Assembly (NCBI GenBank): GCA_934574045.1
Contig: CAKTMK010000024.1
Coordinates: forward strand, 1 to 33,736
Reading direction: 5' to 3'
Length of the DNA stretch: 33,736 bases
Source: an uncultured Oscillibacter sp.
GTDB taxonomy: Bacteria > Bacillota > Clostridia > Oscillospirales > Oscillospiraceae
Part shown: positions 15,889 to 22,376 of the stretch, piece after piece
Layout of the letters: the number at the start of each line of letters is the position of its first letter
Position numbering within the stretch: the first letter of the stretch is position 1
The notes under the pieces: model-generated
Seen by the model: only the letters and a program-made list of their open reading frames with translations
The model's database searches: none
Told to the model about the DNA's origin: nothing
Position numbers and translations under genes: made by a program

Positions 15889-15947
15889 TACATTTCCTCC
15901 TTTATGTTGTGTGGTTCGACATGGGGGACGCGCCCCCTAATGTCCTT

Positions 15948-15976
15948 ATCATACAGGGTCGCCCGCCAGATTTCAA
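15948..15976 (-). promoter_or_regulatory. promoter of the BMP binding protein gene
   Basis: On the minus strand TTGAAA (15976-15971) and TATGAT (15953-15948) have a 17-base spacer. The transcript would begin a few bases before a GGGGG/CCCCC hairpin, which may protect the 5' end. Confidence 0.82.
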
Positions 15977-16070
15977 TGTGGATTTAACACTTTTGTAAAA
16001 AATAACAAGTAGTACCAACAAAAAAGGCGAAAATCTGTATCCTGCCGCAGATATCCGGGCGGCGGACAAA

Positions 16071-16108
16071 CGCAAACCGGCTGTGTACAGCGGTACACAG
16101 CCGGTTTG
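16071..16108 (-). terminator. 17-bp perfect hairpin, probable terminator after arcC
   Basis: Arms 16071-16087 and 16092-16108 match perfectly, with a 4-base loop. On the minus strand it is followed by GTTTGTCC, a weak U-run, so it may act as terminator or as a 3' end stabiliser. It lies 84 bases past the arcC stop. Confidence 0.6.
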
Positions 16109-16191
16109 CTCTGGCGGGGGACGCGGCTGCGTTCACATCGTCAAAAACACGGAACTGATTTGGGCCAAAACGCTGAGAATCAAGTGCTTCG

Positions 16192-17124
16192 TTATTGCCG
16201 AATGGCAGTGCCGGTTTTTCCGGCGATGCCGTCGCGGGCTTTTTCCAGCAGGGTGATGAGCGCGGTGCGGCCGGGCTTGGATTCGGCGAAGCGGACGGCG
16301 GCCTGCACCTTGGGCAGCATGCTGCCGGGGGCGAACTGGCCCTCCTTCTCATACTGCCGGGCCTCGTCGGGCGTCATGGAGTCCAGCCACTTCTGGTCGG
16401 GCTTTCCGAAGTTGACGGCCACCTTTTCCACGGCGGTGAGGATGATGAGGCTGTCGGCGTCCAGCTCCTCGGCCAGCAGCTCGGAGGCGAAGTCCTTGTC
16501 GATCACGGCGCCCGCGCCCCGCAGGTGGTTGCCCTCCCGCATGACGGGAATGCCGCCGCCGCCGCAGGCGATGACCACCTGACCGGCATCTGCCAGCGTG
16601 CGGATCGTCTCGATCTCGATGATGGAGACCGGCTTGGGCGACGCGACGCACCGCCGCCAGCCCCGGCCCGCGTCTTCCATCACGGCGTTTCCGCGCCGGC
16701 GCATCTCCTCGGCCTCGGCCTCGGTCATGAAGGTGCCGATGGGCTTGGTGGGATGCTGGAAGGCGGGGTCGTTGGCGTCCACCTCCACCTGCGTGAGGAC
16801 GGTGGAGACGGGCTTGTTCATCCCGCGGTTGAGCAGCTCCTCCCGCAGGGAGTTCTGAAGGTCGTAGCCGATGTAGCCCTGGCTCATGGCGGTGCAGACC
16901 GACATGGGGGCGATGGGGTGAGTGGGGTCCTCGCGGGAGAGGGTGGTCATGGCAATGTTGATCATGCCCACCTGCGGACCGTTGCCGTGGGCGATAATGA
17001 CCTGATGCCCTTCCTCGATCAGATCCACGATGGCCTTCGCCGTCTGCTTCACGGCGGCCATCTGCTCGGGCAGGTTCTTTCCCAGAGCGTTGCCGCCCAG
17101 AGCGATCACGATTTTCTTCGGCAT
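16192..17124 (-). CDS. arcC: carbamate kinase
   Basis: The 310-residue enzyme begins MPKKIVIALGGNALGK, the carbamate kinase start with its glycine-rich anion-binding loop. IAHGNGPQVG, the SQGYIGYDLQNSL segment and IACGGGGIPV plus VIDKDFAS complete the amino acid kinase fold of ArcC/YqeA. It transfers phosphate from carbamoyl phosphate to ADP, giving ATP, ammonia and CO2. ATG 17124 is chosen over GTG 17136 because the family begins here; GAGGTG lies 11 bases upstream, rather long. As third gene of the ygeY-ygeW-arcC operon it would harvest carbamoyl phosphate made by YgeW. A GC-rich hairpin between ygeW and arcC may lower its expression. Confidence 0.95.
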   Translation of the reverse strand: MPKKIVIALGGNALGKNLPEQMAAVKQTAKAIVDLIEEGHQVIIAHGNGPQVGMINIAMTTLSREDPTHPIAPMSVCTAMSQGYIGYDLQNSLREELLNRGMNKPVSTVLTQVEVDANDPAFQHPTKPIGTFMTEAEAEEMRRRGNAVMEDAGRGWRRCVASPKPVSIIEIETIRTLADAGQVVIACGGGGIPVMREGNHLRGAGAVIDKDFASELLAEELDADSLIILTAVEKVAVNFGKPDQKWLDSMTPDEARQYEKEGQFAPGSMLPKVQAAVRFAESKPGRTALITLLEKARDGIAGKTGTAIRQ

Positions 17125-17169
17125 GAGCTTATACACCTCAATATTTCAATAGTAATGATGAAAGAGAAG

Positions 17170-17205
17170 CGCGGCGGCGGCGCTGGAGCGCATACCGCCG
17201 CCGCG
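17170..17205 (-). other. GC-rich hairpin between ygeW and arcC
   Basis: CGCGGCGGCGG (17170-17180) pairs perfectly with CCGCCGCCGCG (17195-17205). On the minus strand only a pyrimidine-mixed stretch follows (CTTCTCTTTC), so it could be a partial terminator or a processing or stability element within the operon. Confidence 0.6.
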
Positions 17206-17242
17206 TTTCGCGGAGAGACCCGCCGGAGCGGGAAAACGGTTT

Positions 17243-18436
17243 TTAGAACAGCTTGCGCTTGGCGTCGGCGGCGTCCAGCGCCATCAGGGCGGCGGCAGGG
17301 TCCTTGACCTTGCTCATCAAGATCATGGCCGCGATGATATAGGGCTTGTAGCTGGCCTGCTTGTACAGGGGGACCAGATACCGGTCGAACACGGAGTTGT
17401 CCACCTCGCCCTCCGGGCAGGAAAGGCCGGTGATGTCGGCGGGCAGGCAGTGGAGATACAGCGCGCTGCCGTTCTTCGTGCGCTTCATCATCTCCTCGGT
17501 GCAGGCCCAGTTCTTGTGCTGGGCGTTCTGGGCAAGGAGCTGCTTTTCCAGCGCGTCGATCCCGGCCTGATCGCCGGCCTGATACAGCTTGGTGCGCTGC
17601 TCCATGGCGGCGAAGGGCGCCCAGGATTTGGGATACACGATGTCCGCGTCCTGGAAGGCCTCTTCCATGGTGGCCACCTTCTTGAAGGACCCGCCGGTGG
17701 CGGCGGCGTTCTTCTGAGCGATGGTCTCGATCTCGGGCATCACGTCATAGCCCTCGGGATGGGCCAGCGTCACGTCCATGCCGAAGCGGGTGAACAGGCC
17801 GATCACGCCCTGCGGGACGGAGAGGGGCTTGCCGTAAGACGGGGAGTAGGCCCACGTCATGGCGACCTTCTTGCCCTTCAGGTTCTCCACGCCGCCGAAC
17901 TGGTGGATGACATGGAGCATATCCGCCATGCACTGGGTGGGGTGATCCACGTCGCACTGGAGGTTCACCAGCGTGGGCTGCTGCTCCAGAATGCCGTCCC
18001 GGTAGCCCTCGCCAACGGCGTCCATGAAGGTCTTCTGATACTTGTGGCCCTCGCCGATGAACATGTCATCCCGGATGCCGATGACGTCGGCCATGAAGGA
18101 GACCATGTTGGCCGTCTCGCGGACGGTCTCGCCGTGGGCGATCTGGGACTTCTTCTCGTCCAGATCCTGCACTTCAAGGCCCAGCAGGTTGCAGGCGGAG
18201 GCGAAGGAGAAGCGGGTGCGGGTGGAGTTGTCGCGGAAGATGGAGATGCCGAGGCCGGAGTCGAAGACCCGGGTGGACTTGTTGCGCTCCCGCAGGTCCC
18301 GCAGGGCGTCCGCCACGGTGAAGATGGCGTCCAGCTCCTCGTCGGTCTTGTCCCACGTCCAGTAGAAGTCGTTCTTGTACATGTTGTTGATGTGCAGGTG
18401 CTCCAGATGCTTGGCAAGCTCGATGGTCTTAGACAT
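17243..18436 (-). CDS. ygeW: YgeW family (knotted) carbamoyltransferase
   Basis: The 397-residue protein matches E. coli YgeW in length and in phrase after phrase. The carbamoyl phosphate loop is STRTR (71-75). HGETVRETANMVSFMADVIGIRDD is the stretch typical of the YgeW/UTC branch, MTWAYSPSYGKPLSVPQG marks the knotted fold, and the catalytic HCLP is at 329-332. YgeW resembles ornithine and N-acetylornithine carbamoyltransferases, but its natural substrate has not been settled to my knowledge. Next to carbamate kinase it most likely runs in the catabolic direction, phosphorolysing a carbamoylated amino compound to carbamoyl phosphate. It follows ygeY by 39 bases. AAGGAAG precedes the ATG. Confidence 0.95.
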   Translation of the reverse strand: MSKTIELAKHLEHLHINNMYKNDFYWTWDKTDEELDAIFTVADALRDLRERNKSTRVFDSGLGISIFRDNSTRTRFSFASACNLLGLEVQDLDEKKSQIAHGETVRETANMVSFMADVIGIRDDMFIGEGHKYQKTFMDAVGEGYRDGILEQQPTLVNLQCDVDHPTQCMADMLHVIHQFGGVENLKGKKVAMTWAYSPSYGKPLSVPQGVIGLFTRFGMDVTLAHPEGYDVMPEIETIAQKNAAATGGSFKKVATMEEAFQDADIVYPKSWAPFAAMEQRTKLYQAGDQAGIDALEKQLLAQNAQHKNWACTEEMMKRTKNGSALYLHCLPADITGLSCPEGEVDNSVFDRYLVPLYKQASYKPYIIAAMILMSKVKDPAAALMALDAADAKRKLF

Positions 18437-18475
18437 ATCTATGACTTCCTTTCAGGTGATATTTCTCTCTGCCGC

Positions 18476-19843
18476 TCAGCGGATGTCGTTGTTGGTCTTG
18501 CCGCCGCGGTACTCGCACACGTCCTCGTCGCCCTTGCCCTTGTACAGGCCGGGGACGGCGGCGTACACCGCCGCGCAGGTGACCAGATCCTGCTTCCAGG
18601 TGATCTCGTTGGGGGCGTGGGCCTGAGACTCCGCGCCGGGGCCGAAGCCCACGCAGGGGATGCCGTACCGGCCCTGAATGGACACGCCGTTGGTGGAGAA
18701 GGTCCACTTGTCGATCAGCGGACGGTTGCGCAGGGGCATGGCCTTCTCGTCGCCGATGCGCTTGTCGCCGAACATGGCCTTGTGCGCGTCCACCAGCGCC
18801 TGAACGTGGGGAGCGGTCTCCTTGTTGATCCAGGTGGGGAAGTAGCACTCCGTCTCATACTTCAGGCCGGTCCACGCGGGACGGTCGTACATATACATGC
18901 TGACCTTCACATCCTTGGCGTACTTCTTCACGCTGGGCAGCTCCTCGATCTCCTTCAGGCAGGAGTCCCACGTCTCGCCGGCGGTCATGCGGCGGTCCAG
19001 AGACACGGCGCAGCTGTCCGCCACGGCGCAGCGGGAGGGAGAGGTATAGAAGATCTGGGAGACGGTGACGGTGCCGCGTCCCAGGAACTGGGCGTCCTCA
19101 TAGTGCTCGGGGTTGAACTCGGGGTTGAGCATCTTCACAAGGCCCTTGACCTCATTGGACGGGCCGTCGCCGTTCTCGTTCAGGGCGCGCACGTCCTGAA
19201 GGATGTCGGCCATCTTATAGATGGCATTGTCGCCGCGCTCCGGGGCGGAGCCGTGGCAGGACACGCCGTGCACGTCCACGCGGATCTCCATGCGGCCCCG
19301 GTGGCCGCGGTAGATGCCGCCGTCCGTCGGCTCGGTGGAGATGACGAACTCCGGCGTGATCTTGTCTTCATTATGGATGTACTGCCAGCACAGGCCGTCG
19401 CAGTCCTCTTCCTGCACCGTGCCGGTGACGAGGACGGTCACATCCTCGGGGATGAGGCCCAGATCCTTCATGATCTTCGCGCCGTAGACAGAGGAGACGA
19501 TGCCGCCCTCCTGGTCGCTGCCGCCGCGGCCGCCGATCTCCGTCTCGGTCTCATAGCCCTCGTAGGGGTCGAACTTCCAGTTCTCCCGGTTGCCGATGCC
19601 CACGGTGTCGATGTGCGCGTCATAGGCGATGATCTTCGGGCCGTGGCCCATCCAGCCGAGGACGTTGCCCTCGCCGTCGATCTCCACCTTGTCAAAGCCG
19701 ACCTTCTCCATCTCGGCGGCGATGCGGCGGATGACGCCCTCCTCCTCGCAGCTCTCGCTGGGGATGGCGATCAGGTCCCGCAGGAACTTGGTCATGTCCG
19801 CCTCATAGCCCTTGGCGGCAGATTTGATTGCATCGAAATTCAT
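18476..19843 (-). CDS. ygeY: YgeY family M20 metallohydrolase (selenium metabolism-linked family)
   Basis: The 455-residue protein is an M20/ArgE-type dimetal amidohydrolase. Metal-binding motifs are visible: AYDAHIDTVG (H77, D79), GRGGSDQEGG (D110) and the catalytic pair QEEDCDG (E145, E146). The lid and dimer domain covers roughly 185-320. YgeY proteins co-occur with selenium-dependent molybdenum hydroxylases and with YgeW; deacylation or cleavage of a carbamoylated amino acid is the expected chemistry, but no substrate is firmly known to me. AAGGAGGTCG, nearly perfect, precedes ATG 19843, and a TTGACA promoter drives it, so this is the first and probably most expressed gene of the minus-strand operon. 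Confidence 0.94.
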   Translation of the reverse strand: MNFDAIKSAAKGYEADMTKFLRDLIAIPSESCEEEGVIRRIAAEMEKVGFDKVEIDGEGNVLGWMGHGPKIIAYDAHIDTVGIGNRENWKFDPYEGYETETEIGGRGGSDQEGGIVSSVYGAKIMKDLGLIPEDVTVLVTGTVQEEDCDGLCWQYIHNEDKITPEFVISTEPTDGGIYRGHRGRMEIRVDVHGVSCHGSAPERGDNAIYKMADILQDVRALNENGDGPSNEVKGLVKMLNPEFNPEHYEDAQFLGRGTVTVSQIFYTSPSRCAVADSCAVSLDRRMTAGETWDSCLKEIEELPSVKKYAKDVKVSMYMYDRPAWTGLKYETECYFPTWINKETAPHVQALVDAHKAMFGDKRIGDEKAMPLRNRPLIDKWTFSTNGVSIQGRYGIPCVGFGPGAESQAHAPNEITWKQDLVTCAAVYAAVPGLYKGKGDEDVCEYRGGKTNNDIR

Positions 19844-19910
19844 AGTGCGACCTCCTTCAGATTTTCAAAAAGACATGATCCGGCCGGAGCGGCCTGTTTT
19901 TTCTGCTACC

Positions 19911-19938
19911 ATCATAGCATAAGAAACGCAGATGTCAA
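19911..19938 (-). promoter_or_regulatory. promoter of the ygeY-ygeW-arcC operon
   Basis: On the minus strand TTGACA (19938-19933) and TATGAT (19916-19911) are 16 bases apart. The divergent promoter for the regulator is only about 40 bases away, so a single bound protein could act on both. Confidence 0.88.
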
Positions 19939-19978
19939 ACAAAAAATCAGAAAACCTAAAAATTTTTTTGAAAACCGG

Positions 19979-20006
19979 TTGATTTCTTCCTGAAATATGG
20001 TATAGT
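19979..20006 (+). promoter_or_regulatory. promoter of the YheO-like regulator operon
   Basis: TTGATT (19979-19984) and TATAGT (20001-20006) have a 16-base spacer. It is divergent from the ygeY promoter, with an A/T-rich tract between them (about 19936-19970). Confidence 0.75.
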
Positions 20007-20065
20007 GAACTTGTGAATACAGGGACTTTTGCCCATGAGGGCGGTCCTGCAAGGAGGGATAGCGC

Positions 20066-20713
20066 ACGGAAAGCGGAAAACTGGAAATGCTCAGGCAGAT
20101 CGCCGCCGGGATCGCCGCGCAGTTCGGAAGCGACTGTGAGGTGGTGGTCCACGACCTGAGCCGCCATCCGGACCACTCCATCGTCGCCATAGAGAACGGC
20201 CACGTCTCCGGACGGAAGATCGGGGACGGCGCGTCCTACGTGGTGCTGGACCAGATCTCTCAGGCGGACGCCCAACCGGCGGACCACCTGTGCTATCTGA
20301 CCCGGACGCCGGACGGCAAGATCCTGAAATCCTCCACGGTGTACATCCGCGGCGCCCGCGGAAAGGTGACGGCCATCCTTTCCATCAACTACGACGTTTC
20401 CAAGCTCATGATGGTGGAAAACGCGGTGCGCGATCTGGTCAGCGTTCCCGGCCCGCAGCCGGCGGAGCCGGAGAAGATCGTCAACATCAACGACCTTTTG
20501 GAAGACCTGATCGCCCAGTCCGTGGCGCTGGTCGGCAAGCCGGTGGCCCTGATGAACAAGGAGGATAAGGTCAAGGCGATCCGATTCCTCAGTGAAAACG
20601 GCGCGTTTCTCGTCACCAAGTCCGGCGACAAGGTGGCGAAATATTTCGGGATATCCAAGTATACATTATATTCTTATATCGACGATTCAAAAACAGGAGG
20701 CAAGGAACAATGA
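20066..20713 (+). CDS. YheO/DauR-like transcriptional regulator, probable ACG start
   Basis: The protein has a YheO-type PAS domain (about 8-125; IAAGIAAQFGSDCEVVVHDLS and GARGKVTAILSINYDVSKL) and a C-terminal helix-turn-helix (about 165-205; VTKSGDKVAKYFGISKYTLYSYIDD). DauR of this family controls D-arginine use, so an amino acid-derived signal is plausible. The clear ribosome binding site AAGGAGGG (20051-20058) has no ATG, GTG or TTG at usable distance. An in-frame ACG at 20066 has ideal 7-base spacing and adds MESGKLE, which restores the usual family N-terminus. Otherwise ATG 20087 starts a shorter protein without a ribosome binding site. The stop overlaps the next ATG (ATGA), so it heads the operon and probably controls both directions. 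Confidence 0.88.
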   Translation, partial: TESGKLEMLRQIAAGIAAQFGSDCEVVVHDLSRHPDHSIVAIENGHVSGRKIGDGASYVVLDQISQADAQPADHLCYLTRTPDGKILKSSTVYIRGARGKVTAILSINYDVSKLMMVENAVRDLVSVPGPQPAEPEKIVNINDLLEDLIAQSVALVGKPVALMNKEDKVKAIRFLSENGAFLVTKSGDKVAKYFGISKYTLYSYIDDSKTGGKEQ

Positions 20714-22185
20714 TCGATCTGACCAAAAATCCTCAGGGGCTGGCCCACAACATTGAGAAAGCGAAGGAGAACCACGTGGTGATCCCCACCATCGCCCAGA
20801 TGCAGCACCCCGAGACCATCCCCGAGAAGATCCAGAGCAAACTGAAGAACGTGGGCCTGTGGGATGTGAACCCCCTGAACCTGTTCCGCATCACTTGGAA
20901 GAACGAGGCCAAGGAGAGCGGCGGCCTGTATCAGCCCACCCCCAACTATGTGGAGCTGCCCTCCTCTCTGACGGGCGTTCCCTGCCGCATCATCGCCATG
21001 GCCGGCAAGTGGTTCCCCACCGGCTGCCATAAGGTGGGCGCCTCCTTCGGCTGCCTGGCCCCCCGTCTGGTCACCGGCCAGTTCGATGCCACGTATCACA
21101 AGGCCGTCTGGCCCTCCACCGGCAACTACTGCCGCGGCGGCGCGTTCAACTCCAAGCTGCTGGCCTGCGAGTCCGTGGCCATCCTGCCCGCCGAGATGAG
21201 CAAGGAGCGCTTCGACTGGCTCAAGTCCATCGCCGGTGAGATCATTGCCACCCCCGGCTGCGAGTCCAACGTTAAGGAGATCTTCGACAAGACGTGGGAG
21301 CTGAAGAAGGACCCCCAGTACATGATCTTCAACCAGTTTGAGGAGATGGGCAACCCCCTGTGGCACTACAACGTCACCGGCAACGCGCTGGCCGACCTGT
21401 TTGAGTCCGTCAAGCACCCCGGCGACCGGTTCTCCGGCGCCTGCTTCACCTCCGGCTCCGCCGGCACCATGAGCGCGGGCGACCTGCTCAAGGAGAAGTA
21501 TCCCCATCTGAAGCTGGGCGTGGGCGAGGCGCTCCAGTGCCCCACCATCCTGAACAACGGCTTCGGCGGCCACCGGATCGAAGGCATTGGCGACAAGCAC
21601 ATCCCCTGGATCCACAACGTGAAGAACACCGACATGGCCATCGCCATCGACGACGAGGACAGCCAGCGCCTGCTGCGCCTGTTCAACACCGAGCCGGGCA
21701 AGAAGTATCTCAAGGAGGAGCTGCATCTGGACGACAAGCTCATCGAGCAGCTCTCCTGGCTGGGCATCTCCGGCATTGCCAACGTGCTGTGCTGCATCAA
21801 GATGGCCAAGTATTACGAGCTGACCGAGCATGATGTGGTCGGCACCGTCCTGACCGACTCCGCCGTGATGTACGGCAGCCGCATCGAGGAGCTGAACGAG
21901 CAGTTCGGCGCGTACACCGAGCAGGAGGCCGCGCTGGATCACGCCCGCCACATCCTCGACCTCAAGACCGACAACCTGCTGGAGCTGACCTACACCGAGC
22001 GCAAGCGCATCCACAACCTGAAGTACTACACCTGGGTGGAGCAGCAGGGCCGCACCGTGCAGGACCTGAACGCCCTGTGGTACGATACCGAGGGCACGTG
22101 GGACGCCGTCCACGCGCAGGCCAAGGATCTCGACGAGCTCATCAACGAGTTCAACGAGGCCACCGGCGTGCTCAAGAGCCTGTAA
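20710..22185 (+). CDS. fold-type-II PLP enzyme, cysteine synthase-like, substrate unknown
   Basis: This 491-residue protein is related to the tryptophan synthase beta/cysteine synthase superfamily. The probable PLP lysine is K108 in FPTGCHKVGASFG. WPSTGNYCRGGAFNS takes the place of the substrate loop, and FTSGSAGTMSAGD is the likely phosphate-binding loop. It is longer than CysK (about 310) because of an N-terminal extension of some 85 residues and a C-terminal tail past 400. I recognise it as a conserved uncharacterised group, not as CysK, YgeX or OrtB. It could be a lyase acting on a beta-substituted amino acid such as 2,3-diaminopropionate. It is coupled to the regulator by an ATGA overlap and has a good AGGAGG site. 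Confidence 0.82.
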   Translation: MIDLTKNPQGLAHNIEKAKENHVVIPTIAQMQHPETIPEKIQSKLKNVGLWDVNPLNLFRITWKNEAKESGGLYQPTPNYVELPSSLTGVPCRIIAMAGKWFPTGCHKVGASFGCLAPRLVTGQFDATYHKAVWPSTGNYCRGGAFNSKLLACESVAILPAEMSKERFDWLKSIAGEIIATPGCESNVKEIFDKTWELKKDPQYMIFNQFEEMGNPLWHYNVTGNALADLFESVKHPGDRFSGACFTSGSAGTMSAGDLLKEKYPHLKLGVGEALQCPTILNNGFGGHRIEGIGDKHIPWIHNVKNTDMAIAIDDEDSQRLLRLFNTEPGKKYLKEELHLDDKLIEQLSWLGISGIANVLCCIKMAKYYELTEHDVVGTVLTDSAVMYGSRIEELNEQFGAYTEQEAALDHARHILDLKTDNLLELTYTERKRIHNLKYYTWVEQQGRTVQDLNALWYDTEGTWDAVHAQAKDLDELINEFNEATGVLKSL

Positions 22186-22202
22186 GCTGACGAAAAACGC
22201 CT

Positions 22203-22228
22203 CAGGGCGGGGCTTTTGCCCCGCCCTG
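22203..22228 (+). other. 11-bp hairpin between the two PLP enzyme genes
   Basis: CAGGGCGGGGC (22203-22213) pairs perfectly with GCCCCGCCCTG (22218-22228) around TTTT. No U-run follows (CGCTTTATCC), so it is a partial terminator or mRNA stabiliser. A second stem, CCGCCGCA with TGCGGCGG (about 22293-22315), lies further on in the same 191-base gap. Confidence 0.6.
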
Positions 22229-22376
22229 CGCTTTATCCGCTCCGCCTGACCTCCGGAGGGGCGCACCCTGCCCACGTCCGGACGGACTGCGCCCGCCGCA
22301 CCCTTTGCGGCGGGGACGGGCCGCGCCGGAGAACAGGCGGGAGGGCGGAGCCTGAAGATCGGAAGGAGGACCCGAC

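Larger units (their letters stand above)
15889..16191. other. intergenic region between arcC and the BMP binding protein gene
   Basis: It contains the promoter of the binding protein gene, a small GC hairpin at the start of that mRNA (GGGGG 15924-15928 with CCCCC 15933-15937 on the plus strand) and a 17-bp hairpin behind arcC. The rest, about 15977-16070 and 16109-16191, shows no gene or clear element. Confidence 0.65.

Noticed and set aside
17450..19993. An open frame of more than 800 codons on the plus strand opposite ygeW and ygeY
   Set aside because: It is the GC-rich shadow of two well-recognised genes; it shows no family resemblance, no ribosome binding site and biased composition (many V, G, H, L).
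20710..22185. Calling the 491-aa PLP enzyme YgeX or OrtB because of its neighbours
   Set aside because: Its lysine motif and substrate loop do not match either family as I know them; the substrate is left open.
20674..22275. A 530-codon minus-strand frame opposite the PLP enzyme
   Set aside because: Shadow of the clear plus-strand gene that has operon coupling and motifs.
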